Positions 18,485-26,796 of a DNA stretch of 64,000 nucleotides are shown here, piece by piece. This DNA comes from Leptolyngbya sp. SIOISBB. GTDB taxonomy: Bacteria > Cyanobacteriota > Cyanobacteriia > Phormidesmidales > Phormidesmidaceae. The stretch lies in assembly GCA_010671905.1 (NCBI GenBank), contig JAAHII010000001.1:2356001-2420000 (forward strand), in the 5' to 3' direction. Below the pieces are notes generated by a model. That model was not told the DNA's origin. It saw only the letters and a program-made list of their open reading frames with translations, and did no database searches. How positions within the stretch are numbered: position 1 is the stretch's first letter; every line of letters begins with the position of its first letter. The position numbers and the translations under genes are program-made.

Positions 18485-19023
18485 AGCGGGCTTCCAAGAA
18501 ATCAGCAGTTATAGCAGAAGGCGAAATGCGGAGGTCGGCATGCGGAATTGAAATGCAGGCTAGAAAGTGGTTTCAATCATCCAGGGCGGCTGGAACAAAC
18601 TGCGGCTTGCCATAGCACTTAAAAACATCGCTTTAGAGATTGACCGTATTGTAAGAAATTCTCTGAATCGATGAAATTCAGACCAGCCTTTTCACCTGGA
18701 GAGAAGCTGAGAGTCATTAGAAATTGTTCGAGCCATTCTTGATCCCAACCTACTGACTTCAGTCTTGATTGCATATAACCGAACAAGTTCTTAAAGCTGT
18801 TCGCTCAAATCGGCGTTCACCAAGGCCAGCAATGCACTAAGAAGATTGCCTTACTCTGGGCAATTTTTCCTGAGTTGAGAGTCCGTTTCGCCTGGAATTT
18901 TGCGGCCTATGGTTGACTCTAGCAAGACCATCCTGATCGCGCCATCTTAGCCGCGAGGCTGAAGTTCGCCGTATTTTGGAAGGATTTTGGACACTACATA
19001 TTCGAATAGGCAATCCTCTACTG
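18485..19023. other. Intergenic region, 540 bp
   Basis: Apart from the dispersed repeat at 18510-18611, nothing recognisable is seen. It separates two minus-strand genes and marks the edge of the accessory region to the right. Confidence 0.5.
18510..18611 (+). repeat. Dispersed ~100 bp repeat, copy A
   Basis: The reverse complement of this segment runs from GGCAAGCCGCAGTTTG to TTCTGCTAT and matches 60800-60900 along its full length with few differences, including CTGCATTTCAATTCCGCAT and CCGACCTCCGCAT. More diverged copies lie at 9075-9165 and 35466-35559. Confidence 0.75.
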
Positions 19024-20082
19024 CTACTTCATTCTCTCTCCCAATGTTTGTCTTCGATATTCTTTCGGAGAGAGCCCTGTCCAGCGTTTAAATGCTCGAC
19101 GAAAGGCCCGCGCGTCTGTGTATCCGACAATTTCTCCCACCGTGGCGATGTCGATTTCCGGATCGCCTAAAAAGCTTTTGGCATTCGCCAGGCGGATTTC
19201 ATCAATGAGGGCATTGAGCGACGTGCCATGCTGCTTGGCCAAACGCTGTGCCGTACGGAGACTGATATTGGCTTTGGCTGCCGCTGCCGCTGCGCCGTAC
19301 TCGCCCTGGGTGGCGTTTTCCATGATGCCCCGACGCAGCTCAGCTAGGGCGATCGGGTAGCGATCGCTCTCCAATTGCTGACGCAGTTCCGCAAAATGGC
19401 GCTCGACAAACTTGAACATTTGAGGATTGGCATCGCGCACCGGCGCCCTGAGACTATCGCGTGAGAAGACCAGAGCATTACGTCTCGCCTGGAATGACAC
19501 GGGGGCTTGGAAAAATGACTCGTAAGCTGCCATCAGCACCGGCTTGTCGCTCGCGAACTCCACCCTCAGCAGCGATATCGCAACATCGGTGCTCTCTTGC
19601 AACAGTCGCCAAACTAACCCCGTGACGGCTTCGAGCAACATCCCCTGATCCTGAGTCTCACAAGGATGAGCGATGACCAGCGCCACCTCTGACTCGGCTT
19701 GCTCCAGCTGCACCGCCGACTGGTCGGCAATAATCGTTTGATTGGTCAAAAACCACCCCAGCATCGCCTCGATGTCATTGGCAAACTGGGCCGCTTTGGC
19801 TAAGCCCCCCAGCATCGTAAACGGAGCGGAACGCGCAATTTCCATTGAAATCGCGGTGTCCGCCCAGCGATTGGCAATAACGCCCATTAGTGCGGCTACG
19901 GCATCATCCGAGAGGCGGCTATCGAGGCGGGCATAGTCGACTGCCGAGAGGTCGGTGACTTGGGCGATCGCTTCCAGCGACATTCCGTGGGAGACCGCAA
20001 AGTCAAGAATCGTGGTGACAATACTGCCCAGAGTCTCTGGCTTGACGAAATTGGCGTTAATAGTTCCTTTTTCGGCGTCCAT
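19024..20082 (-). CDS. AraC-family transcriptional regulator
   Basis: The 352-residue protein has the layout of the OruR/ArgR-type AraC regulators: an N-terminal sensing domain of about 230 residues and a C-terminal double HTH. The C-terminal part shows ISLRTAQRLAKQHGTSLNALIDEIRLANAKSFL (first HTH) and the family signature DIATVGEIVGYTDARAFRRAFKRWTGLSPKEYRR. It is divergent from the three-gene operon at 20338-24218, with a 255 bp shared upstream region that contains an inverted-repeat element, so it is the likely regulator of that operon. The ligand is unknown. Confidence 0.92.
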   Translation of the reverse strand: MDAEKGTINANFVKPETLGSIVTTILDFAVSHGMSLEAIAQVTDLSAVDYARLDSRLSDDAVAALMGVIANRWADTAISMEIARSAPFTMLGGLAKAAQFANDIEAMLGWFLTNQTIIADQSAVQLEQAESEVALVIAHPCETQDQGMLLEAVTGLVWRLLQESTDVAISLLRVEFASDKPVLMAAYESFFQAPVSFQARRNALVFSRDSLRAPVRDANPQMFKFVERHFAELRQQLESDRYPIALAELRRGIMENATQGEYGAAAAAAKANISLRTAQRLAKQHGTSLNALIDEIRLANAKSFLGDPEIDIATVGEIVGYTDARAFRRAFKRWTGLSPKEYRRQTLGERMK

Positions 20083-20195
20083 AACCCTTCTATCTCAATA
20101 ATTTTGCTGAGAGGATTAAGCACAAATATACGCCTCGCAGCGCAAAAGCGCAGGACTCGTAGCCATCTAACTGATCACGATGCGCGACGAAATTG

Positions 20196-20309
20196 GGCGT
20201 TGCTTAATCAAGGGATGAATGGGTCAAAACGCTAGATCCGGCATAGCCTCCTTTTCTGGTTTGCCCAGAGGGCTAGAGGGCCGAAATTATCTGGTTATTC
20301 AGCAACGCC
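20196..20309. repeat. MITE-like element with GGCGTTGCT-type terminal inverted repeats
   Basis: The segment starts GGCGTTGCTTAAT and ends ATTCAGCAACGCC, i.e. inverted ends of 13 bp with one mismatch, 114 bp in total. Similar sequence (GGCGTTGCTGAAATGAGGGA) begins near 58811. It lies wholly between the AraC gene and the divergent operon. Confidence 0.6.
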
Positions 20310-20337
20310 GGAAATGGATGCCGATGAGGAGTAGACG

Positions 20338-20937
20338 ATGAAAAGACTGACGATCAGTTTATTTTTATTCGCGATGGTGTTGGTCGGAATGCTGGTGCCC
20401 ATCATGAGCATCAGCGCCCAGGACACAGGGGGAGGCGGCACTACGCCCATGACCTCCCAAGATCAGGGAATGAATTACCAAAACACCATTCCCCGCGAGT
20501 TCACGACTGAAATCATCGTGGTTGACGATGAGGGACGCGCCCGGGCCGAAGAGATTATTGAAATCTACCAGGTGCTGTCCACCAACCCCTCGATCGCCAA
20601 TATGCGGCAATATCTATCCGACGATTACATCCAGCACAACACGGTGATTCCCGATGGTGCCGAGGCGATCGCCATGCTGTTTTCCTCCTCGGTCGCGCAA
20701 TATCCTGTCGAAATTGATGTTCACAAGGTCATGGTCGTTGGCGATTGGGCGATGGCCCATGTCAATTTCCGCAACCTCGACACGACCGATCCTGAAGATC
20801 TCGGCACGGCCGCTGTCGACATGTACTTGTACGACTCAGATGGCAAAGTTGCGGAACACTGGGATGTGTTGCAGGGAGTCCCGACCCATTCGGCCAACCC
20901 CAATGGCATGTTCCTCAAGATTTTTAAGGAGGATTGA
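20338..20937 (+). CDS. Exported SnoaL-like (NTF2-fold) protein
   Basis: The 199-residue protein has a signal peptide (basic MKRL, hydrophobic FLFAMVLVGMLVPIM, likely cleavage after SISA) and a SnoaL-like domain from about residue 55: IIEIYQVLSTNPSIANMRQYLSDDYIQHN, GAEAIAMLFSSSVAQYP, AMAHVNFR, and the typical end GKVAEHWDVLQGVP. SnoaL-like proteins include polyketide cyclases and many binding or isomerase proteins of unknown substrate. It is the first gene of the operon; the ribosome site of the next gene (AAGGAGGA) lies inside its last codons. The neighbours suggest periplasmic handling of a small organic or peroxide-like substrate; that is inference. Confidence 0.85.
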   Translation: MKRLTISLFLFAMVLVGMLVPIMSISAQDTGGGGTTPMTSQDQGMNYQNTIPREFTTEIIVVDDEGRARAEEIIEIYQVLSTNPSIANMRQYLSDDYIQHNTVIPDGAEAIAMLFSSSVAQYPVEIDVHKVMVVGDWAMAHVNFRNLDTTDPEDLGTAAVDMYLYDSDGKVAEHWDVLQGVPTHSANPNGMFLKIFKED

Positions 20938-20941
20938 GAGC

Positions 20942-22846
20942 ATGCAACTGTCATCACTGCTGGCCACCGTCCTTGTTGTCAGCCAGCCCTTTGTCGCGCA
21001 GACAGTATTCGCCCAGGCAGCACCGCCACCCCCTGCCGCCGATGTCGAGATGACTTATTATGACCGGCACAAAATCGACGTCAGTAACCTGCGTGACTTC
21101 TACGATGGGTTGCTCATCGCCGACATGATGATCCACGCCGACGCGATGTTTGATGCCGAGACCAAGTGGAAGCTAACGCTCTACGAGATGATTCTATTGG
21201 GCAGTCATCATCATCAGGCGCGCAGCACCTATCAGCTATCGTTGATGGGGGTGCCCATGGATGAGATCCGGGCCATCTGGTCGCCCGATTACGTGGCGGC
21301 GATCGCGGATGAACGCATTCAGGCGGCATTCGAGTTCGTCGACGTTGCGGCCATTAATCCGGCGCAGGTGACGGCTGACACGCACGCCGCCCTCCGCATG
21401 CACTTCATCGACCGGCAAATCGCCGAACTCGTCGAACTGGTGGCGATCAATGCGGCCATGGCGACGCACGATCTGCTCCTCCCGATACCGACCGATCAGG
21501 CCACGCTCGACTGGGCGAGTGCCAATCTGGCTGCTGTGGGCTGGGAACCCGGACTCAACCAAAGTAGCAGCCCGGAAGAACAGCGGGCGGCGCTGTTTGT
21601 AGGTGAAGCCCTGGAGACTGCGCACAACGAGATCATTGCAGATTGGGAACCGGGGAATCTGGCGGCGATCGACCCCGTGTTTGCGACCGACTGGATCAAT
21701 CACATCACCGGATACGGCGTTTCGCCGATGACGTTCGATGGTGATAAGGATGGCGTTGAAGAGCCGTTTGACTTTTATCCGGAGGAGTACCTGCGTTGGG
21801 AAAATCCCGATTGGGACGCTGAGAACCTGCCCCCAGCTGAGATGCCGGCGTTTGATGTAGCCGCCTATGATTATCCGTACTACCAGCCGTCTGTCGTGCC
21901 GGAGACTCAGTACCCGCTGAGCGATCGCAATCGGTTTGATACCGAATGGACGCGGCAAAGCTCGCTCGGAACGGTGAAAATTGACGAGTATTTCTCCAGC
22001 ACCGATCGCGCCCTCGATCTGCCGACGAAATGGGAAATCTTCTTCGTCAACCAACTCGCCAGCGGTTGCGGTCACTGCCAGGTTCACGGGGCCTATGGAA
22101 TATATGATGCGATCGAAGACGATTATCCCCACGACCGTATTCCCCCCGATGTGCTGCCGGGCGTGATCGAAAGGATTCAGGCCCTCTTCGATTTCGAGCA
22201 CTCCGATCTGTTCACCGACGCCGAGAAAGCCGCCTTCCGAATTGCTCGCGACGCCGGGCCGCTGCCGCCCCGCACCACCGCCGCCCATATCGAGGAATTG
22301 CGGCGTTACTACTCAGATCGGGAGATCCAGGAGATCCTATCGTTGCTGGTGACAGGCAGTTGGCTGTCGACAGCGATGCAATCGCAACTGACAGTCACAG
22401 ATCGCCTGAGCATGGCCTGGGCGCTGCGGTACTTGACCCCAGTCGGTTGGCAACCGGGCGTCCATATCGGTCTACCTCACGAGCAGCGCCGCTTTCACAT
22501 GACCGAAGTGACTGATTTCGCCATTGCCCAGATGAACTCTGGTGAGATCATCGACGGGGCATCCGAATGGCTTGGCGTCGATGTGCCGCTGGCCGTGGAT
22601 GCTGACGGCGATGGAGTCGAAGATGGGTTCGATGGTTTCCCGAACGATCCCACCCGCTGGGCAGACACCGATCGCGATGGCATCGAAGACTCGTTGGACG
22701 ACGACATTGACGGTGACGGCATTGCCAACCGCGAAGAAGTCTCTCTGGGAATCTTCCCCTACAAGGCTGATTCGGATGGGGATGGGGTGGACGATCCAAC
22801 CGAGATCGAGGCCGGAACTGACCCCGTCGACCCGCGCAATTTTTAA
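20942..22846 (+). CDS. Exported protein with duplicated CMD/AhpD-like domain and calcium loops
   Basis: The 634-residue protein has a signal peptide (to about residue 25, FAQA). Two modules follow. Each has a carboxymuconolactone-decarboxylase/AhpD-like helical domain, a segment ending VGWxPG, and an Asp-rich calcium-type loop followed by FDxxP...RW. The second CMD domain has the intact motif SGCGHCQVHGAYG (Cys376, Cys379, His382). The first has GSHHHQARS at the same place (residues 87-95), lacking both Cys. The loops are DGDKDGVEEPFDFYP and DADGDGVEDGFDGFP, with more EF-hand/thrombospondin-3-like repeats to the end. AhpD-type CxxC sites reduce peroxides or support thiol chemistry. The ATG at 20942 is 4 bp after the previous stop with AAGGAGGA upstream; the frame is open further 5' but overlaps the SnoaL-like gene. 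Confidence 0.85.
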   Translation: MQLSSLLATVLVVSQPFVAQTVFAQAAPPPPAADVEMTYYDRHKIDVSNLRDFYDGLLIADMMIHADAMFDAETKWKLTLYEMILLGSHHHQARSTYQLSLMGVPMDEIRAIWSPDYVAAIADERIQAAFEFVDVAAINPAQVTADTHAALRMHFIDRQIAELVELVAINAAMATHDLLLPIPTDQATLDWASANLAAVGWEPGLNQSSSPEEQRAALFVGEALETAHNEIIADWEPGNLAAIDPVFATDWINHITGYGVSPMTFDGDKDGVEEPFDFYPEEYLRWENPDWDAENLPPAEMPAFDVAAYDYPYYQPSVVPETQYPLSDRNRFDTEWTRQSSLGTVKIDEYFSSTDRALDLPTKWEIFFVNQLASGCGHCQVHGAYGIYDAIEDDYPHDRIPPDVLPGVIERIQALFDFEHSDLFTDAEKAAFRIARDAGPLPPRTTAAHIEELRRYYSDREIQEILSLLVTGSWLSTAMQSQLTVTDRLSMAWALRYLTPVGWQPGVHIGLPHEQRRFHMTEVTDFAIAQMNSGEIIDGASEWLGVDVPLAVDADGDGVEDGFDGFPNDPTRWADTDRDGIEDSLDDDIDGDGIANREEVSLGIFPYKADSDGDGVDDPTEIEAGTDPVDPRNF

Positions 22847-22895
22847 GGTTTAGCCCGCGCGGCATCAACCCGACCAGACAATAAGGTGATGGAGC

Positions 22896-24218
22896 ATGAT
22901 GAAACGTTCTCTGCTTTCAAGTTGTGCTGCGATTTTGCTTGGGGCGGCTCCGGCGCTGGCGCAGGAAAAAGTTACCGGTGTCAAAGCTGATCCGCCTGTC
23001 GGTGGGGAGGTAATTTTTCGCCTGGGTGCTGCTGCCGATGACACCGAAACACCGCGTATTGAGCACTATGCTCGGTTGGTCGACAGGGTGGCTTCGCCCG
23101 AAGTTCACGGTACAGACCGGTTGGCCATTAACGCGGCAATGCCGCTAGAGAGCATTCGTGCGCCAACGATAGAGGGCGATCGCGAGGAGCCACTGGCGCA
23201 GGCCGAAGGTATCGATGAGACGTATCCGCGTATCGGCGGGGATGTGATTGTCCGCCTGGGCTACGACGGTGCCTACGACGCTGAAACGCCACGCACTGAG
23301 AGCCATGATCTGTTTGGCGTCATGATTGCCTCGCCCGAAATTCACCTGACAGACAGGTTTGCCATCAACGCAGATATTCGGATAGAGACGGTTCGTCCGC
23401 CCACCGCCGATCGCTACTTCGAGGATCATGGGCTCTTTGTCCGCAGTTTGTATGCAGAATATGCCGTGGGCGATCTCCTGTCGCTACAGGCGGGCAAATT
23501 CACCCCGACTTTTGCCTTTGCGTCCATGGTGACGCCGGGCATGTACGGCAACAATTACAACAAAGAGATCGAGCTGATCGAACGCATCGGCTTCGGGGCG
23601 GAATATACTTTCGATACCGGGGCGTCTGGAGCGCACACCCTCAGCGCCAATACATTTTTCGAAGATACCAGCATCCTGTCTGACTCTCTAGGTGCCCAGC
23701 GCGGTCAGAGACAGTTGGCAGATGGGGGTGCGAGCAACACTGAGTCATTTGAATCCTTTACGGTGGCGCTCGAAGGCCGTGAAATCACCTGGCTACCCAG
23801 CTTCACTTACAGGCTGGCCTATGTCCATGAGGCCGCAGGCGAGGGCGACGTGGCCGATGAAAACGGGCTTTTGGTAGCGGCCATGCAATCATTTCAGTTA
23901 GGTGACGGACAATCACTAACCTTAATTGGCGAAGTTGCCCCGCTGTGGAACTTTCAAGGAACCGCCGACAATATCATCTATACGAGTGCTGGGTTGGTCT
24001 ACCGGGCCGCCCCCTGGACTGCGATCCTTTCCGGCACCAGCAGATGGCGAGAGTTGGCGACGGGCGGCACCTTTGACGATTACGCTGTGCAAACCTCGGT
24101 TGAATACGATTTCGGACAAGGCAGGTCACTCGCGATAGCACACGAGTTCAGTCGCGATCGGAACGTGAATAGCCAGCGAATCGGATTCCGATTCAACCAG
24201 GTGTTGGATTTCGATTAA
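22896..24218 (+). CDS. Outer-membrane beta-barrel (porin-like) protein
   Basis: The 440-residue protein has a signal peptide (MKRSLLSSCAAILLGAAPALAQ) and the alternating pattern of a beta-barrel (RSLYAEYAVGDLLSLQAGKF, FSRDRNVNSQRIGFRF at the end). A notable internal duplication links residues 37-91 (GGEVIFRLG, ASPEVHGTDRLAINAA, IRAPT) with residues 114-170 (GGDVIVRLG, ASPEIHLTDRFAINAD, VRPPT). It lacks the SLH domain of the usual cyanobacterial porins, and is more like proteobacterial-type barrels. It is the third gene of the operon, 49 bp after the CMD gene, and could bring the operon substrate into the periplasm; this is inference. Confidence 0.75.
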   Translation: MMKRSLLSSCAAILLGAAPALAQEKVTGVKADPPVGGEVIFRLGAAADDTETPRIEHYARLVDRVASPEVHGTDRLAINAAMPLESIRAPTIEGDREEPLAQAEGIDETYPRIGGDVIVRLGYDGAYDAETPRTESHDLFGVMIASPEIHLTDRFAINADIRIETVRPPTADRYFEDHGLFVRSLYAEYAVGDLLSLQAGKFTPTFAFASMVTPGMYGNNYNKEIELIERIGFGAEYTFDTGASGAHTLSANTFFEDTSILSDSLGAQRGQRQLADGGASNTESFESFTVALEGREITWLPSFTYRLAYVHEAAGEGDVADENGLLVAAMQSFQLGDGQSLTLIGEVAPLWNFQGTADNIIYTSAGLVYRAAPWTAILSGTSRWRELATGGTFDDYAVQTSVEYDFGQGRSLAIAHEFSRDRNVNSQRIGFRFNQVLDFD

Positions 24219-24479
24219 AAATGTCAGGTCGGGGCAGCCAACTTATCTGAAAAGGCCACAAGGCATTAATTTTCTCCTCCAGTTAAAGTTAGGCCGCAAT
24301 GTATAATTCGTCCAGTATTTCAACTCCTTTCATACAGTTCTTCGTTCGTTCAAATAGCCTTCCCTTCAAATTTATAAGTAGGTGGATCGAACTAAACGTA
24401 GCCCTGTTAAGTGGTGAGAAATTTAGGATTAGCTTGACGATGGAGCGCAAAGTTAAACCCTTTGAGGACGTAGTCGGCC
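24219..24479. other. Region after the operon, no clear gene
   Basis: No gene is seen between the porin stop and the IS630 fragment. A short frame here (start 24299) has no homologous look and runs antisense into the IS remnant. Confidence 0.4.
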
Positions 24480-24677
24480 TTCGCGCCTCGGCGGTTCAAA
24501 GCAGCAATCACCTCATGGCTAGATCGCAAGTATCTTCAAACATCGCGCCGCGAATCTCATGGGTTTTGAGTTGATACCACTCGATCTCAATCCGGTTCAT
24601 CTCCGAACAATCAGGGGGTAGCTGGAAGCACTCCAGATCTTGCGCCTGCTAGATACTGTGTTGATTTTGGCGTGTCA
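24480..24677 (-). pseudogene. C-terminal fragment of an IS630-type transposase
   Basis: On the minus strand the frame reads QAQDLECFQLPP, DCSEMNRIEIEWYQLKTHEI, then GAMFEDT, the typical end of the DDE domain of cyanobacterial IS630-family transposases (LPPxCxEMNxIExEWYQLK). It carries an in-frame TAG just before QAQD. It begins exactly where the IS110 transposase remnant ends. The matching upstream part of the same gene lies at 26016-26300, so the element was split by later insertions. Confidence 0.7.
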
Positions 24678-25656
24678 AGAACTGCGTGGCAGGAGTTTGC
24701 CTGGGTCAAAGGGTTTTCCCGACTTGAGGATGCCATAGATGACGCGCATGAGCTTGTGCATCAAAGCACCAATGACCTGCATCTTGGCCTTGCCAGCGGC
24801 TAAGAGCCGTTCGCCAAAAAGCGCGGGCTTGGGGACACCGCCGCCACCAGGTCAGCGCCGGAAAGTAAAGCGCCTTGCGCAGTCGTCGATTGCCGATTTT
24901 GCACAGCCGGGTTTTGCCCTGCACGGAGGTGCCGGAGGTGTGTTCTTGCGGGGTTAGCCCCGCAAAGGCCGCCAGTTGACGCGCCGAGGTGAAGTGCTCA
25001 ATCGACCCGATTTCTGCTAACACCCGTGCGGCCGTGCTCTCCCCGACCCCCACGATGCTGGTGAGCAATGCCTGCTGGGACTGGAGTGACTCATGGGCCT
25101 GAATATGCTCGCGCAAGCGCTTTTTACCGTTTCCACCTGCCCCTGCAGAAACTGGATATGGGCGACGATATCGGCTTCGAAGTCTTGGGGGAGTGACTTG
25201 GAGACGATTCTTCTCTTCGGTCAGCATGTGCTCTAAGGCATCGAGGCGACGAGTATAGCCTTGTAACTGACTCACCTCAACTGCCGATGGTTGCCAAGGC
25301 GCGGGCTTCAGGTCACGGCAGAACTGAGCAATTAATTTGGCATCGGCGCGATCACTCTTGGTGCGAGAGAGTTGGCTTTTACTGTAGCCTTTCACCCGCA
25401 ACGGATTCACGATACTCACCTGATGTCCCTGTTGATGCAGGTAGAGGGCGAGGGCATGACCGTAGATGCTGGTCGCTTCTAAGCAGGCGTGAACCGGTCC
25501 CACGCCTGGCTGGTCTAGCCATTGGCTCAGCTGCCGAAAGCCTTCAGTATCGTTGGAGAAGTGCTCATATTTTGAACGTTTGGCGCTTTTCAGCAGGGCC
25601 ACGTGAAAATCCGTTTTGCTGATATCAATGCCGAGGGGCAGCAACGCTTCACTCAT
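24675..25656 (-). pseudogene. IS110-family transposase, frameshifted
   Basis: The N-terminal DEDD domain is clear: LPLGIDISKTDFHVALLKS, CLEATSIYGHALALYL and SQLSRTKSDRADAKLIAQF. The C-terminal transposase_20 domain follows (SIVGVGESTAARVLAEIGS, LAAFAGLTPQEHTSGTSVQG). Between about 25121 and 25191 the frame is shifted: the other frame gives the expected QDFEADIVAHIQFLQGQVET, bounded by a G5 and a T5 run on the plus strand. A third shift at the A5 run 24816-24820 replaces the expected end (FGERLLAAGKAKMQVIGALM), which continues in another frame to a stop at 24675. It is therefore decayed, unless these are base-calling errors. Confidence 0.85.
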
Positions 25657-25884
25657 CAGGTTAAGGCTCCGGAACGATTAGAACACATCGTCACTCAGCG
25701 CTATCCTTGTGAATCCTGGGTCCGTCTTACGAGAAGACGCCCTCTCATACTGTCCAGTCTGCTGACACGATGGGGATGGGCAGGCAGTCTGGAAGGCTCT
25801 CTATCTAGCTCGCAAACTCACTTAGGCTTGAGGGCCTGTCCAGAGTCACTTCCCAAACCATTATTGCTTGCCCCTCCCACATAC
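25657..25884 (-). other. IS110 non-coding end, candidate bridge (seek) RNA region
   Basis: About 230 bp upstream of the IS110 transposase start are non-coding. In the IS110 group the structured guide RNA that pairs with target and donor DNA is encoded in this upstream non-coding end. I can see short local complementarity but cannot fold it by eye, so this rests on position and established knowledge of the family. Confidence 0.35.
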
Positions 25885-26015
25885 AAGGGACTGTCATCAT
25901 TTAGCGGTCAAATCCTCGCAGAATAAGGAACGACAGCCCCTAGCCTATGGCATAAATGCAGGCGCGAAAATGCTTACCCCCCGAGGTTTCTGAGATTAAT
26001 TGATGACGCGCCTTA
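25885..26015 (-). repeat. MITE-like ~130 bp element, copy 1
   Basis: The ends AAGGGACTGTCATCATTTAG and TTAATTGATGACGCGCCTTA form imperfect inverted repeats, and the inner motif CGACAGCCCCTAGCCTATGG is shared with copy 2. Other copies are at 39697-39826 and 41084-41214. It is inserted within the split IS630 transposase. Confidence 0.7.
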
Positions 26016-26300
26016 GACCGGGAACCGGGCTCGCAGTATGGGTCGAAGCATTATCTTGGACGATGAACGTGGCGATGCCGGTCTGCTGGAGCAGTCGGTG
26101 AGCACGGGTCGCCTACCAATCCATGAAGCGGATGTAACAGACTGCCCATGACTAAGCCGTAGCTCCTCTCTGGATCCGGTTCCCAACGCCCAAAATACTC
26201 AGCCGCCGACTGCGCTTTGTCGTCTGCTCTTGGTGCTTCTGATTGCTAGCAGTGCTCTGCGCCCTATCACTGATCCAACACTCACGAATGGCTAGACATT
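26016..26300 (-). pseudogene. N-terminal/central fragment of the split IS630-type transposase
   Basis: On the minus strand, in more than one frame, one reads QKHQEQTTKRSRRLSILGV, then WEPDPERSYGLVMGSL, and IATFIVQDNASTHTA just before the MITE junction. These are the central DDE-domain motifs of IS630-family transposases (VQDNAxxHxA contains the second Asp). The frame is broken several times, so it is a decayed remnant. Confidence 0.65.
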
Positions 26301-26796
26301 TCTGAATTCGCAAGAAAAATTACGGCTTGAATTTAAGACTTACTAGATATCACTGAGATGCCACTAGGTATTATATACTACATTATTCTTGTGGTGGGAA
26401 ATTTACTGAGTCATCTTAGAATGTTTTGACTATTTTAAGCTTATTTCTTAAATAAGTATCAAAAGAAGCTTTTATTCTTGGCTAAACACGTACGTAAGGC
26501 TATTGCATGAGTGTGATATTTTCCGTGCATCCCCTGGAATCTACTATCTCATAATGTCTTTCTGTAGATCTAGCAAGTTGTCCCGACTTAATACCAACCG
26601 ACAGTGAAATTGTGAAGGGAATACATTATTGATCTCTAGATTCAGTAATTACCCTGAATCAAAATTGCCATCTGCCCAGCAAGCTTAGAAAAGGGTGTAG
26701 TGACGAATCTTACACATTTATCGACTCGATCGTGGCTACGTCCTATGAAGTGGCACAACTTCTTGTTGGCGTTTATTTTTTGAGCAAATTATTAGC
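26301..26796. other. AT-rich intergenic region before the PEP-CTERM gene
   Basis: Nearly 500 bp of clearly AT-richer sequence without a convincing frame. It probably contains the promoter and leader of the gene at 26797. The composition contrasts with the GC-rich accessory operon to the left. Confidence 0.5.

Noticed and set aside
20654-20941. Long 5' extension of the CMD-protein frame
   Set aside because: It overlaps the SnoaL-like gene in another frame, encodes low-complexity sequence, and the ATG at 20942 has both a ribosome site and a signal peptide.
21236-22288. 350-residue minus-strand frame opposite the CMD gene
   Set aside because: It is a high-GC antisense shadow; the plus strand has signal peptide, domain motifs and operon structure.
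24299-24574. 91-residue plus-strand frame after the porin gene
   Set aside because: Its second half is antisense to a recognisable IS630 transposase fragment.
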